Numbered from the stretch's first letter, positions 7,728 through 17,700 are shown. The stretch: 64,000 bases of DNA from G963676095 sp963676095 (GCA_963676095.1 OY781040.1:6696001-6760000), one strand, 5' to 3'. Program-made: numbers and translations. The notes: a model not told the origin generated them from the sequence alone.

Positions 7728-10244
7728 ATGGATTCTCAATTCTCACCAAGAATAAAAGATGTTCTCACTTACAGCCGGGAAGAAGCTATAAGATTGGGAA
7801 ATGAACAAATTGGCCTTGAACATATTTTTCTGGGAATTTTGAGAGATGGAGAGGGAATAGCGATAGATATACTCGCTAATTTGGGTGTAAATTTGTCAGA
7901 AGTGAAAGAAGCAGTGGAAAATTCGCTTCGTACGGGAAAAGAAATTGATCCGCAGGCATCTATACAACTCTTGAAATCGGCAGAAAAAGCACTTAAACTT
8001 GTTTATCTGGAAGCAAGAGCATTGAATAGTCAAACTATTAATACAGGACACTTAATGCTTGCAATATTAAAAGATAAGGATAGCAGGATTGCTGAAATAT
8101 TAAATGGTTTTCACATAAATTATTATATATTGAAATCAAGATTAGAAGATTACAAACAACCGGAAAATAAAGCTGATTTTGGCGAAGAAGACGATGATAT
8201 TGACGATCCGTTTTCAAAGCCGAATACCCCGGGATCATCAAAGAAGCCAGGTGTGACAAAATCGGATACGCCTGTTCTCGACAATTTTGGAATAGATATC
8301 ACCAAGGCAGCAGAAGAGAATAACTTAGACCCGATAGTCGGGCGTACCAAAGAAATAGAACGCCTTGCCCAGATCCTGTCGAGAAGGAAAAAGAATAACC
8401 CGATTCTGATCGGCGAACCGGGTGTTGGCAAATCTGCTATAGCTGAAGGACTTGCACTCAGGATCGTTCAAAAGAAAGTTTCCCGCGTGCTTTTTGATAA
8501 AAGAGTGGTTAGTCTGGATATTGCGTCAATTGTCGCAGGAACAAAGTACAGGGGACAGTTTGAAGAAAGAATGAAAGCCATACTTAATGAGCTTTCGAAA
8601 GTAAACAACGTGATCCTTTTTATCGACGAAATTCATACAATTGTCGGGGCCGGAGGGGCCACCGGTTCGCTTGATGCGGCGAATATGCTGAAACCGGCAC
8701 TGGCACGAGGAGATATACAATGCATCGGCGCTACGACACTTGATGAATACCGTCAGCAAATTGAAAAGGACGGTGCTTTGGAGAGAAGGTTTCAGAAGGT
8801 GATGGTCGAACCGACCTCTATCGACGAAACTATTGAAATACTGAACAATATCAAGGAAAGATACGAAGACCATCACAACGTTGTTTATACCAGGGAGGCG
8901 ATAGAAGCATGCGTCAAACTGACATCAAGATATATTACCGACAGGTTTCTGCCGGATAAGGCTATCGATGCCCTTGATGAAGCAGGATCACGAGTCCATA
9001 TTTCCAATATTAATGTTCCGGACAGGATATTAAAACTGGAACAAAAAATAGAAGTGACACGTGAAGAAAAAATTAAGGCTGTGAAAAGCCAGAATTTTGA
9101 ACTGGCTGCCAGTCACCGGGATAAGGAAAAAAACTTACTTCAGTTGTTGGACCAGGAGAAGGAAGCGTGGGAAAAAGAATTGCTTAGTCACCGTGAAACG
9201 GTGGACGAGGAAAAAGTGGCAGAGGTGGTTGCCATGATGTCAGGTGTTCCCGTTCAGCGTATTGCTCAAGCTGAAGGAAAAAGGCTGATGAACATGGGAA
9301 ATAAATTGAAAGGTAGCGTAATCGGACAGGATGAAGCGATCCAGAAGATTGTAAAGGCGATTCAGCGGAACCGTGCCGGTCTTAAAGATCCCAATAAACC
9401 GATTGGCTCATTTATATTCCTTGGACCTACCGGTGTAGGAAAAACGCAGCTTGCAAAAGTGATCGCGCAGTACCTGTTTGACAGTCAGGATTCATTAATC
9501 CGGGTAGACATGAGCGAGTACATGGAAAAATTTTCTGTTTCGCGTCTCGTTGGTGCTCCTCCTGGATATGTCGGTTATGAAGAAGGCGGACAGCTTACGG
9601 AAAAGGTACGAAGGAAACCATATTCGGTAGTCCTTCTTGATGAAATAGAAAAGGCCCATCCGGATGTTTTTCATCTCCTTTTACAGGTACTCGACGAGGG
9701 ACGGTTGACTGACAGTCTTGGACGTAATATCGATTTCAAGAATACCATCATCATTATGACTTCGAATATCGGTTCCCGTCAATTAAAGGATTTTGGAACG
9801 GGAATCGGTTTTAATGCAAAAAGTAAGACAACCGAGGATGAGACGGAACATGCAAAATACATCGTGGAAAAGGCTTTGAAAAAAGCTTTTGCGCCTGAAT
9901 TTCTTAACAGGGTTGACGATGTGATCATGTTCAACAGTTTGTCGAAGGATGATATTTACAAAATTATCGACATCGAGCTCAAGGGATTATATGAAAGGGT
10001 ATCTGCCCTAAATTACAAGCTTAAAATATCGAAAGCTGCCCGGGAATTTATCGCTGAAAAGGGATATGATATCCAGTTCGGGGCAAGGCCTCTAAAACGG
10101 GCTATTCAGAAATACCTTGAAGATGAGATGGCTGAGGTAATCATTAAAGCGTCTGTTTCTGAAGGAGACACTGTTTCTATCGGGTTCGACAAGAAAAACG
10201 AAAAAATAAAAGTGAGGATACTTGGGGCAACTCAAAAGGCATAA
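7728..10244 (+). CDS. clpC: ATP-dependent Clp protease ATP-binding subunit ClpC
   Basis: Hsp100 unfoldase that feeds proteins to ClpP. The 838 residues hold the Clp_N double repeat (about 1-140), a charged linker (about 145-185), AAA-1 with Walker A GEPGVGKSA and Walker B ILFIDEIHT, a middle coiled coil with a UVR-like segment (about 415-470), and AAA-2 with Walker A GPTGVGKTQ followed by the ClpB-type D2-small domain. Length and the short middle domain favour ClpC over ClpB. No ctsR or mcsAB gene lies beside it, unlike in Firmicutes. A strong terminator follows directly. Confidence 0.93.
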   Translation: MDSQFSPRIKDVLTYSREEAIRLGNEQIGLEHIFLGILRDGEGIAIDILANLGVNLSEVKEAVENSLRTGKEIDPQASIQLLKSAEKALKLVYLEARALNSQTINTGHLMLAILKDKDSRIAEILNGFHINYYILKSRLEDYKQPENKADFGEEDDDIDDPFSKPNTPGSSKKPGVTKSDTPVLDNFGIDITKAAEENNLDPIVGRTKEIERLAQILSRRKKNNPILIGEPGVGKSAIAEGLALRIVQKKVSRVLFDKRVVSLDIASIVAGTKYRGQFEERMKAILNELSKVNNVILFIDEIHTIVGAGGATGSLDAANMLKPALARGDIQCIGATTLDEYRQQIEKDGALERRFQKVMVEPTSIDETIEILNNIKERYEDHHNVVYTREAIEACVKLTSRYITDRFLPDKAIDALDEAGSRVHISNINVPDRILKLEQKIEVTREEKIKAVKSQNFELAASHRDKEKNLLQLLDQEKEAWEKELLSHRETVDEEKVAEVVAMMSGVPVQRIAQAEGKRLMNMGNKLKGSVIGQDEAIQKIVKAIQRNRAGLKDPNKPIGSFIFLGPTGVGKTQLAKVIAQYLFDSQDSLIRVDMSEYMEKFSVSRLVGAPPGYVGYEEGGQLTEKVRRKPYSVVLLDEIEKAHPDVFHLLLQVLDEGRLTDSLGRNIDFKNTIIIMTSNIGSRQLKDFGTGIGFNAKSKTTEDETEHAKYIVEKALKKAFAPEFLNRVDDVIMFNSLSKDDIYKIIDIELKGLYERVSALNYKLKISKAAREFIAEKGYDIQFGARPLKRAIQKYLEDEMAEVIIKASVSEGDTVSIGFDKKNEKIKVRILGATQKA

Positions 10245-10249
10245 ATTAG

Positions 10250-10277
10250 AAATCCCCGGATATTTTCCGGGGATTTT
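10250..10277. terminator. bidirectional terminator between clpC and the mscS-type gene
   Basis: AAATCCCCGG and CCGGGGATTT make a 10-bp stem with a 7-nt loop, followed by a T run on the plus strand. Two convergent genes share it; the minus-strand mechanosensitive channel ends at 10279. Confidence 0.85.
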
Positions 10278-10278
10278 T

Positions 10279-11310
10279 TTAACCTTTCCCTTCCATTAAA
10301 ATTCGTGAGTTTGGCAAATACTGAGGGTATTTTTGTTCCATAAAACGAATCAATTTTTCCCTGACTTTCACCCTCAGGTCCCACGATGTTGGAGAATCGG
10401 CTGAACTCATGAGCGCCCTTAACTCCATGGAATGTGGAGTTGCATCTGTTACCTGGAGTACGTTTACCTGTCCGTCCCATTCTTTTGCATCCTGAAGAAT
10501 ACGGGTCAGCTCTTCTCTCATTTCATCTACAGGAAAACCGTAATCTACATAAATGAAAACAGTTCCAAGGATTTCTGCGGTAGTCCTGGTCCAGTTTTGA
10601 AATGGTTTTTGTATAAAATAATTAATCGGGACAATAAGCCTCCGTTTATCCCAGATCCGTACCACGACATAAGTTAGTGTTATTTCTTCGATCCATCCCC
10701 ACTCCCCTTCCACAATTACGACATCATCAAGCCGGATTGGCTGCGTAAAAGCAATCTGGAAGCCTGCCAGAAAAAGGGAAATACTTTGCTGCGCCGCAAA
10801 ACCAATAATAATTCCGGCAATACCGGCGCTGGCAAGCAGGCTTACCCCTACTTGTTTGATTTTAGGAAAACTAAGCAAGGTTACCGAGAAAGCAAGCAAA
10901 ATCACGAGAACAATCAGAATTCTTTCGATGACAACGAGCTGTGTCTGAATCTTTCTAGCCTTCAGGTTGTCTTTTGATGTCAAATCATATTTTGCCATAA
11001 CGACTGTCCGGATGTTTCTAATCGCTACGATACTCAGCCAGGCCAGACATATATTGAACGCGACAGTCATAATCGTATGAATATCAACCGGGACTTTTTT
11101 TGTGATATCAGCAGGCAGGGAAAGGGAAACAACTGTTACAATGATCATAGCCCCCAGTGGAAGGCTTAATCTTTTGAGAACCCGGAGCCATACCTGTTCA
11201 TATTGTTGATTTCTGATAATCTTAAGCAAGAAGCGGTAAACCAAAACGGCAAGTCCTGTTCCGACTACCACTCCTGTCCCTGTCAGGATAATCTGCTGAA
11301 AAATTGTCAT
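10279..11310 (-). CDS. small-conductance mechanosensitive channel (MscS family)
   Basis: Inner-membrane tension-gated channel that releases solutes on hypo-osmotic shock. The 343 residues begin with three or four hydrophobic segments (about 5-30, 50-70, 85-105, 125-150). Next is the pore helix region rich in Gly and Ala, SLLASAGIAGIIIGFAAQ at about 160-180, then the beta domain (LDDVVIVEGEWGWIEEI) and the alpha/beta C-terminal cytoplasmic domain. It is slightly longer than E. coli MscS because of one extra N-terminal helix pair. Monocistronic by appearance, convergent with clpC. Confidence 0.88.
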   Translation of the reverse strand: MTIFQQIILTGTGVVVGTGLAVLVYRFLLKIIRNQQYEQVWLRVLKRLSLPLGAMIIVTVVSLSLPADITKKVPVDIHTIMTVAFNICLAWLSIVAIRNIRTVVMAKYDLTSKDNLKARKIQTQLVVIERILIVLVILLAFSVTLLSFPKIKQVGVSLLASAGIAGIIIGFAAQQSISLFLAGFQIAFTQPIRLDDVVIVEGEWGWIEEITLTYVVVRIWDKRRLIVPINYFIQKPFQNWTRTTAEILGTVFIYVDYGFPVDEMREELTRILQDAKEWDGQVNVLQVTDATPHSMELRALMSSADSPTSWDLRVKVREKLIRFMEQKYPQYLPNSRILMEGKG

Positions 11311-11366
11311 CTTTATATGGTATTTAAGTGTTTCTATTTATTAAAAAAAATCTCTGGGCAAAATGT

Positions 11367-13259
11367 TCATCGGCTGCCTCCACGATATTGGAGAGCCATG
11401 ATGCTAATGTCGTCTGACTGAGGCGCCTCTCCCCGGAAAACCTCCAGGCTTTTCAGCAGTCGGTTAACGACTTCTTCGACAGATAGTTCATACAGGTTAC
11501 TAATGTTTTCCTTAAGCCGGTTTATCCCATAGAAATGATCATCCAGGTCTTTGCAGTCAATAACTCCGTCAGTATACAAAACGATTATATCTCCTTTTTT
11601 CAGGATACAGGAACTCCCTGTGTAATCCTTATTCCCATAAATTCCCAAAGGGAGTCCGTTGGCCTGGTCCAATATGTATATGCCCCTGTTTGCCTTTATT
11701 ATAAACGGGTAGTTATGTGCAGCATTGCAGTAATTAAGAGTGCCGTTTTCTGTATCAAGTATTCCTAAAAAGAGAGTCAAAAAATGCTGGTTCGGATTAT
11801 GGTGGCTCAACTCGATATTGAGTTCACTGACAATATCGTTGGCAGACAACTTAGTCGCCTTGTTCTTTATCATTGTACTGGCAACAGCCATGAAAAGCGC
11901 TGCGGGTATTCCCTTTCCTGATACGTCACCTATTGCAAATAAGAGATGAGTCGGATCGATAAAAAAGTAATTGTACAGATCCCCGCCTATGCTTTCGGCC
12001 GGATGGATGGATGCATATAAATCGAACGCGGGATGCCTGGAGAAAGGAGATTTGTCATGGGGGGCAATAGCTGCTTGTATGTCTCTGGCCGATTTCAGGT
12101 CTTTTTCATATTTTCTGCGATATTTCTGAGATTGTTCCTGCTCCTTTTTGTAACCTGAATATTGCTGCTGAAGATGAAAAAGACTGTCATTTAAAAGATC
12201 AATCTCGTTTTTTCTGTTGGTTTTTCTTTTCTCACCATCACTGAACAGCCGGATTGATTCTACTACATTTGATAGTGGAAGAAGTGTCCTTCTATAGATG
12301 AAAAATATAATCAGCAATATAGACAACATGCCTAATATTGAAACAATAATTGTTTTTTTCAGTATTAAATCCAGATCGTGAAACAATTCTCTTGTAGGTA
12401 TAAGGATAATAATGTCCCAATCTGTATTGGGAATAGGAGAAAAGTGAAACCAGCTTTGCTCGTAATTATTTAATTTAGGATAAACGATTCCAGAGCTTGC
12501 CTGCCCGGAATGTAGCATCTTTTTATTTTGAGGATGTGTTGAAAAAATCTGATCAGATATGTCATAAATGCTTTTTTTCATGATCCATCTATGATTTGGG
12601 TTAGTCAGGAAAAAACCATCATGGGTAATAATAAAAGCGTAATTATGTTCTCTTTGATTGATTGTTGCAACAGCCTGATTCAGAAAGTCAAGGCCAATGA
12701 GACCGGAAATATATCCTTTGGCGGAGGTATCTTCAGGGTCCTTGATTTCATAGGTATACGATACAACCAAAGAAGAGTCAGTCGGGCAATAAAAAGGCTC
12801 TGACCAGATTCCATCATGTGTTTCATCAATCTTCTTTTTTAAGCCTGCCGTGTCTTCAGACTGGAAAAACGCCTTTTCCAAAACGACAGGATCATTTTTG
12901 CCAGTACCCCTTATAACAGAAAATACATGTCCTTTTCTATTTCGGGTTATTGTTACAGAAAAACCGGAAATAAGAGGATTGAACCGGAGCACCTTTTTTA
13001 AAAAATATTCCAGGTCATTATGTGATGCATAATAGTTGGCCTGGGAAGCAACATTCCTGGTAACTTCTTTTCCCGTCAAAACTTTTCGGGCTATTTGACT
13101 GGTTATCATACCGGATTCGTGAATGACATTTTGCTTTATCCGTTCTGTAATTATTTTTTTGCTGAAGTCATAGTTCAAAAAAACGATCACCGCAATAACG
13201 ACAGCTACTGCAGACAATGTATAAATACCAAGCTGATATGCAATGCTTTTATTGCTCAT
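11367..13259 (-). CDS. membrane-anchored SpoIIE/RsbU-type protein phosphatase with extracytoplasmic sensor
   Basis: A PP2C-type serine phosphatase of the SpoIIE family, normally acting on anti-anti-sigma (STAS) proteins in partner-switching control. The 630 residues start with a membrane helix (about 9-29), followed by a periplasmic double-Cache-like sensor (about 35-295), a second helix (about 300-325) and a short HAMP/coiled-coil linker (about 325-390). The phosphatase domain comes last (about 400-628), with metal-site motifs ESIGGDLYNYF and IGDVSGKGIPAALFM. No anti-sigma or STAS gene is next to it, so the partner is elsewhere. The ligand of the Cache domain is unknown. Confidence 0.85.
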   Translation of the reverse strand: MSNKSIAYQLGIYTLSAVAVVIAVIVFLNYDFSKKIITERIKQNVIHESGMITSQIARKVLTGKEVTRNVASQANYYASHNDLEYFLKKVLRFNPLISGFSVTITRNRKGHVFSVIRGTGKNDPVVLEKAFFQSEDTAGLKKKIDETHDGIWSEPFYCPTDSSLVVSYTYEIKDPEDTSAKGYISGLIGLDFLNQAVATINQREHNYAFIITHDGFFLTNPNHRWIMKKSIYDISDQIFSTHPQNKKMLHSGQASSGIVYPKLNNYEQSWFHFSPIPNTDWDIIILIPTRELFHDLDLILKKTIIVSILGMLSILLIIFFIYRRTLLPLSNVVESIRLFSDGEKRKTNRKNEIDLLNDSLFHLQQQYSGYKKEQEQSQKYRRKYEKDLKSARDIQAAIAPHDKSPFSRHPAFDLYASIHPAESIGGDLYNYFFIDPTHLLFAIGDVSGKGIPAALFMAVASTMIKNKATKLSANDIVSELNIELSHHNPNQHFLTLFLGILDTENGTLNYCNAAHNYPFIIKANRGIYILDQANGLPLGIYGNKDYTGSSCILKKGDIIVLYTDGVIDCKDLDDHFYGINRLKENISNLYELSVEEVVNRLLKSLEVFRGEAPQSDDISIMALQYRGGSR

Positions 13260-13360
13260 CTCGATGATCCTGACTTATAAAAGGAATACAATTTACAAAA
13301 AAAGTCGAAAATATAAACGATTTGAAAAGACTGCTTACTTTTTTTTTGCAGATAATCAAC

Positions 13361-13389
13361 AAAAAAGCCATCCGGAACAAGATGGCTTT
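13361..13389 (-). terminator. terminator of fabG
   Basis: AAAGCCATC and GATGGCTTT form a 9-bp stem, followed on the minus strand by six T. It is placed 27 bases after the fabG stop. Confidence 0.8.
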
Positions 13390-13415
13390 GTATAATAATA
13401 GTTAAAAAAAGACTT

Positions 13416-14162
13416 TTAGGTATTCATTGCCCCGCAAACATTGATTACCTGTCCGCTTACATAAGAAGAAAGGTCACATGCCAGGAACAATGCGACTTTG
13501 GCTACCTCTTCAGTAGTTCCGCCCCGTTTCATCGGGATATTGGCTTCCCAGGCTTTACGGGCATCCTCCGGAATTTTAGCTGTCATCTCCGTAATAATAA
13601 ATCCGGGAGCGATAGCGTTACTGCGAATGCCCCGCGAACCAAGCTCCTTGGCAATCGATTTGGTAAAGCCTATAATACCCGCTTTAGATGCAGAATAATT
13701 CGCTTGTCCCGCGTTTCCGCTAACACCTACAACAGAACTCATGTTGACGATAGAACCGCTACGTTGTTGCAGCATGGTTTTCTGAACGGCCTTTGTAAAA
13801 TTGAAAACCGACTTCAGGTTTACATTAATAACGGCATCCCATTGCTCTTCTGACATTCTCATCAGCAATGTGTCTTTCGTAATCCCGGCATTATTGACAA
13901 GTACATCGATACGTCCAAAATCTTCAACAATCCTGGCAACGACATTTTCAGTATCAGCAAACAAGGCTGCATTTGATGCATAACCTTGCGCTTTTACGCC
14001 CAATGCAGCTATTTCTGCTGCCGCAGCTTTCATGTTATCATCATCGAAAAGATCCGTAAAAGCAATATTACAGCCTTCCTCCGCAAATTTTAAAGCGATT
14101 GCTTTTCCAATTCCTCTGGAGGCTCCGGTTATAATTGCCGTTTTTCCTTCAAGTAATTTCAT
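13416..14162 (-). CDS. fabG: 3-oxoacyl-[acyl-carrier-protein] reductase
   Basis: NADPH-dependent reductase of the fatty-acid elongation cycle; a 248-residue short-chain dehydrogenase. The N-terminal TGASRGIG binds the cofactor, NNAG at about 90-93 stabilises the fold, and the catalytic Ser-Tyr-Lys set is seen in VNMSSVVGVSGNAGQANYSASKAG region (Ser near 141, Tyr near 154, Lys near 158). The C-terminal GQVINVCGAM is typical of FabG. It is not in a fab cluster here but stands alone with its own promoter and terminator. A different SDR substrate is possible but the match to FabG is close. Confidence 0.9.
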   Translation of the reverse strand: MKLLEGKTAIITGASRGIGKAIALKFAEEGCNIAFTDLFDDDNMKAAAAEIAALGVKAQGYASNAALFADTENVVARIVEDFGRIDVLVNNAGITKDTLLMRMSEEQWDAVINVNLKSVFNFTKAVQKTMLQQRSGSIVNMSSVVGVSGNAGQANYSASKAGIIGFTKSIAKELGSRGIRSNAIAPGFIITEMTAKIPEDARKAWEANIPMKRGGTTEEVAKVALFLACDLSSYVSGQVINVCGAMNT

Positions 14163-14267
14163 ACGGAAAAATATTTAGTTAATATATTTTCTGCAAAAAG
14201 ATATGTTAATTCTTTCGAAATTAGTAAACTAAAAAATCATTACCTGATTCTTCCAAAAATAATGGCA

Positions 14268-14297
14268 CAAATATACTTTTTCTTCGGGACCGGCAAA
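14268..14297 (-). promoter_or_regulatory. candidate promoter of fabG
   Basis: On the minus strand TTTG and TATATTTG are separated by 18 bases. Both boxes match the Bacteroidota consensus exactly. It predicts a leader of about 100 bases before the fabG ATG. Confidence 0.55.
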
Positions 14298-14372
14298 AAG
14301 ACATGACTATAATCCTTTATTATCCGGCAACAAAATCTTTGTGCCCGCTAAAAATTTAAACAAATGATTAGA

Positions 14373-15113
14373 CTATTCAAACAAAAGCTTTTCCATGCGG
14401 GCCAGAACTTCTCCTGCCTTTCCTTTCAGGTGAAAATCGGTAATTTCATTGGTAAAAGTCGAATTTTCCGGGTTTATTTCAATAATTGTTGCCCCATGCT
14501 GTTTGGCGATCCTTGGGACATAGGCAGCGGGAACAACCTCTCCCGTGGAACCTACAACCAGGCATACTTCTGCCTTTTCTGCATCTTCAAATGAACGGGA
14601 ATAAGCATCTGAAGGAATTCCTTCACCAAAAAATACGAAATCGGGTTTCAGAATTTCCCCATCCTTTTTGCAACGTGGAGGAATATTTTCGAAATTAAAT
14701 TCTCCTGAGCTATATTTTGCGCCACATTTAAGGCAAATCAGCTGTTTGGAGTTTCCATGGAACTCCCTGACGACTTTGCTTCCTGCTTCCTCATGAAGAT
14801 TGTCGATATTTTGTGTAATTACTGATTTTAACAGACCATTCTGTTCCATCCTTGCAAGGACAAGGTGAGCCTTGTTAGGCTTCGAATTCGCGAAAAAATC
14901 ATAAAAAATTTCACGGATGTATGTCCAGCAATGGGCTGGATCTGACAGGTAATAATCAATATCAAGCACTTTGGGATCATATTTATTCCAGACCCCGTTT
15001 GTTCCCCGGAATGGAGGAATACCGCTTTCTACCGATATCCCTGCTCCTGTAAAAGCAATGGTATAATGCGATCGTTTAATGATTTTTGCTGCTTCTTCGA
15101 TTAAAGAATCCAT
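14373..15113 (-). CDS. NAD-dependent protein deacylase, Sir2 family
   Basis: Sirtuin of 246 residues that removes acyl groups from lysines using NAD. Seen are GAGISVESGIPPFRG (23-37), TQNIDNLHEEAG (100-111), the catalytic His119 in EFHGN, and VVGSTGEVVPAA (187-197) for NAD binding. The small zinc module has Cys127, Cys130 and Cys148, but the fourth ligand position is Asp151 (CKKD instead of CxxC). There are no Ala-Tyr-Arg-type desuccinylase signatures that I can place with certainty, so the acyl preference is open. The gene is monocistronic; a CAAAAATA (minus strand TATTTTTG) at 15148-15155 could be its -7 box. Confidence 0.9.
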   Translation of the reverse strand: MDSLIEEAAKIIKRSHYTIAFTGAGISVESGIPPFRGTNGVWNKYDPKVLDIDYYLSDPAHCWTYIREIFYDFFANSKPNKAHLVLARMEQNGLLKSVITQNIDNLHEEAGSKVVREFHGNSKQLICLKCGAKYSSGEFNFENIPPRCKKDGEILKPDFVFFGEGIPSDAYSRSFEDAEKAEVCLVVGSTGEVVPAAYVPRIAKQHGATIIEINPENSTFTNEITDFHLKGKAGEVLARMEKLLFE

Positions 15114-15441
15114 TGTTGATAATATTATGGTTTTATTTGTATCTCATCAAAAATAGGACATGGATGCTTATCAAGCTTATCTTTCCCGGAAAAACAAGTC
15201 CATGGCAATTTTCCTTAAAGCTAATCATTAAAAATTTCCTGTTAAAGAAAATTCTGATGAAACAAGCCTGACTCTGTTAAGGAGTTAACGTGTAGCTAGT
15301 TTTTACAAAATGGTGAGAGATATTAATGGCTCAGAGAAAGCAGTTTCTTTTTCTTTTATCTCACTAAAAATTGAAAGATTATATTCCCTAATAATGCTCT
15401 AACTGAAAAACGGGGACAGGTATTTATCCTTGAAATTCTAT
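15114..15441. other. intergenic region, 328 bp
   Basis: AT-rich stretch between the divergent-side start of the sirtuin and the 3' end of a glycosyltransferase. Apart from a possible sirtuin -7 box at 15148-15155, I see no gene, RNA or repeat in it. Confidence 0.5.
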
Positions 15442-16578
15442 TTAAATTAAAGAATAGATATTCATTAAATCTTTAGTCGTGTTAGATAATTTAAATCTGG
15501 AAACATATTCATATCCATCATTTTTCATTTTTAGATGCAATTTATTATCAGTTGCTATTTTTTGAATTGCTGTTGCAATTTCCTCAGGACGTAATGGATC
15601 AACATAACATGTACCTGGACCTCCGGCTTCAGGGAAACATCCCCCTTTACTTGTAATAACGGGTAAACCGCTGAATAATGCTTCAATGATGGGGATACCG
15701 AATCCTTCAAAGAGACAAGGCCAAACCATTATTTTCGCTAATCGGTATATTTCAGGCATGTCTTCCGGCTCAACATAGTTCATGAAACGAATATGATTTT
15801 CGAGCCTCAATCTTCTTATCTTTTTGATTAGCTCTATTTTATACCTTGTGGTATTACCTACGATAATCAGAGGATATTGAATTTCATCAGGAAGGATTGC
15901 CAATGCTTCAATAATTCTGTCAATATTTTTGTGTTTCACCAGTGCACCAACAAACAAATAATAGTTTTCCGGCAAACAATATTTTTTCTTTACCTTTTCT
16001 ACCATCTGTATCTCTCGTTCTGAATAATACAGACGGGAGCAGGATTGATAATTTACAATAATTTTCTCTTCCGGGATATGAAGAAAATTGATCAAATCCT
16101 GGCGGGTTTGCTCACTGACAGCAAGGATAAGATCGGCATTCCGGCAACTGTACTTTATTTTTGATAAATAAATCTGGATATCCACCCATTTGAAATTCTC
16201 CTTAAACCGGAGAAACAGCAAATCGTGTATTGTAACCAGGTATTTGGTTGATTTATTCTTTTTTCGAAAAGGAATTTCATGACTCAGCCCGTGATAAACA
16301 TCAAGATGATTTCCTTCAATGTATTTTCCCATTGAATAGCTGCGCCAAAGAGCTTTCGTTATTGAAGAAGTCGTATTCGGTGTAATCAAATGCACCCGAT
16401 CAGAAACAGTCCGGAACCAATTGGCGCACACCTCGTTTTCAGAAGGTTCGCCAAAGAGGTAATACTCATTTTCGGGATAATAATCCAGCAGTCCATCAAT
16501 CAGGTTTCGGGAGTAATTTCCCAACCCGCGGGTATTTTGAAAAGCCCGTTTCGCATCGAACCCAATTTTCATAAGCAT
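15442..16578 (-). CDS. glycosyltransferase, GT4 family
   Basis: A 378-residue GT-B fold glycosyltransferase of the GT4 (glycosyl transferases group 1) family. The N-terminal domain opens with MKIGFDAKRAFQNTRGLGNYSRNLI. The C-terminal domain (about 190-360) has the acceptor and nucleotide-sugar motif WPCLFEGFGIPIIEALFSG, whose E-x7-E pair is the GT4 hallmark. No membrane segment or signal; action at the cytoplasmic face of the membrane. A second ATG (16572) two codons in is an equally good start. It lies 78 bases downstream of another GT4 gene on the same strand. Sugar and acceptor are unknown. Confidence 0.85.
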   Translation of the reverse strand: MLMKIGFDAKRAFQNTRGLGNYSRNLIDGLLDYYPENEYYLFGEPSENEVCANWFRTVSDRVHLITPNTTSSITKALWRSYSMGKYIEGNHLDVYHGLSHEIPFRKKNKSTKYLVTIHDLLFLRFKENFKWVDIQIYLSKIKYSCRNADLILAVSEQTRQDLINFLHIPEEKIIVNYQSCSRLYYSEREIQMVEKVKKKYCLPENYYLFVGALVKHKNIDRIIEALAILPDEIQYPLIIVGNTTRYKIELIKKIRRLRLENHIRFMNYVEPEDMPEIYRLAKIMVWPCLFEGFGIPIIEALFSGLPVITSKGGCFPEAGGPGTCYVDPLRPEEIATAIQKIATDNKLHLKMKNDGYEYVSRFKLSNTTKDLMNIYSLI

Positions 16579-16656
16579 CTATTTTTATTGCTGTTCGGAA
16601 CTGCCTTTCCTGTTTTCATTCTGTAGATTTTTCATGCAGTGTTTTTCCTAGAACAG

Positions 16657-17700
16657 CTAAATTAACTGTTTATAAATGTCGACATAACTTTTCACGTTTT
16701 TTTCCCAGGTAAACGAATTAGCATACTGTATCTGTCCTGCTTTAATTGAACTGTCGCAACTAAAGGTATCCAAGCCCCGGGTAAGAACATCCGACATATA
16801 TCCTGGATCAAAATGGTTCCAGAAAAAAGCATATCTGTTTCCAATCTCTTTGAGACTGGTACTGTCGGAACAAAAAACCGGTTTACCGCATTTCATCGCT
16901 TCGATAACCGGCAACCCGAAACCTTCAGCCAGGGACGGAAATACAAAAGCATTGCAGCGATAGTACAAAAAACTTTTTTCTGCTTCCGAAACAGGTCCTG
17001 GAAGAATAACCTGACTATCCAGTTTGTTCTGATGGATCAATAACCGTAACTCGCGGCCATAAACCGTATTATTTTCACCTGCAATCACTAATGAAAGATC
17101 GGGAAGCTGCTTCATTAACGGCAGCAGGACATGAAAATTTTTTTTTGAAAGAAACTGTCCAATAGAAAAAAGAAAGTCTGAAGAGGGGCACCAATCCGGC
17201 TTTTTTGAAGGTGTTGCCAACTCACTGACCCCATTATAAATCACTTTGGTTATTTTATCCGGTGATATCGAAAGATGATTGAAGCAATCATCCCGAGTAA
17301 AATTTGAGATAAAACAAACAGCATCAGCTTTATCGACTACCGACTGGACAATGTGTCCATATTTTTTCTGCTTCCAATCACTTTTAGTGTACAGAAAATT
17401 CAGGTCATGTATGGTCAAAACAACTTTTCTGGCTTTTTTGTACGAAAATTTTGGAAGTTGATGGACAATATGACAGACACTGAATTCTTTCATAAAGTTC
17501 GATGACAGTTTCCTCAGAGCATTCAATTCAATAATCTGCTGACTTTTTATCTGATCAGTATGAATACGGTATGGAACAAGATGTGTGTAATCGAAATCAT
17601 CTGATTTTCCAATTTCCTGTCTAAAATCAAGTGATACCCGCCCTAGCCCCCGGTTTGGATATTTCAATAAATCGAGGCAAATTAATATTTTATGTTTCAT
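16657..17700 (-). CDS. glycosyltransferase, GT4 family
   Basis: A second GT-B glycosyltransferase of 347 residues. The N-terminus MKHKILICLDLLKYPNRGLG resembles mannosyltransferase-type GT4 enzymes, and the C-terminal half holds FPSLAEGFGLPVIEAMKCGKP with the E-x7-E pair. The gene precedes the other GT4 gene and the two probably form one transcript. There are no flippase, polymerase or nucleotide-sugar genes nearby, so this is a small glycosylation module and not a full polysaccharide locus. Substrates cannot be named. Confidence 0.83.
   Translation of the reverse strand: MKHKILICLDLLKYPNRGLGRVSLDFRQEIGKSDDFDYTHLVPYRIHTDQIKSQQIIELNALRKLSSNFMKEFSVCHIVHQLPKFSYKKARKVVLTIHDLNFLYTKSDWKQKKYGHIVQSVVDKADAVCFISNFTRDDCFNHLSISPDKITKVIYNGVSELATPSKKPDWCPSSDFLFSIGQFLSKKNFHVLLPLMKQLPDLSLVIAGENNTVYGRELRLLIHQNKLDSQVILPGPVSEAEKSFLYYRCNAFVFPSLAEGFGLPVIEAMKCGKPVFCSDSTSLKEIGNRYAFFWNHFDPGYMSDVLTRGLDTFSCDSSIKAGQIQYANSFTWEKNVKSYVDIYKQLI

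Noticed and set aside
15086..15271. 61-codon plus-strand frame upstream of the sirtuin
   Set aside because: It overlaps the sirtuin start antisense, is low in complexity (Ile/Leu/Lys) and has no recognisable features.
15442..17700. Capsule or exopolysaccharide gene cluster
   Set aside because: Only two GT4 genes are present; no polymerase, flippase, transport or nucleotide-sugar genes are nearby.
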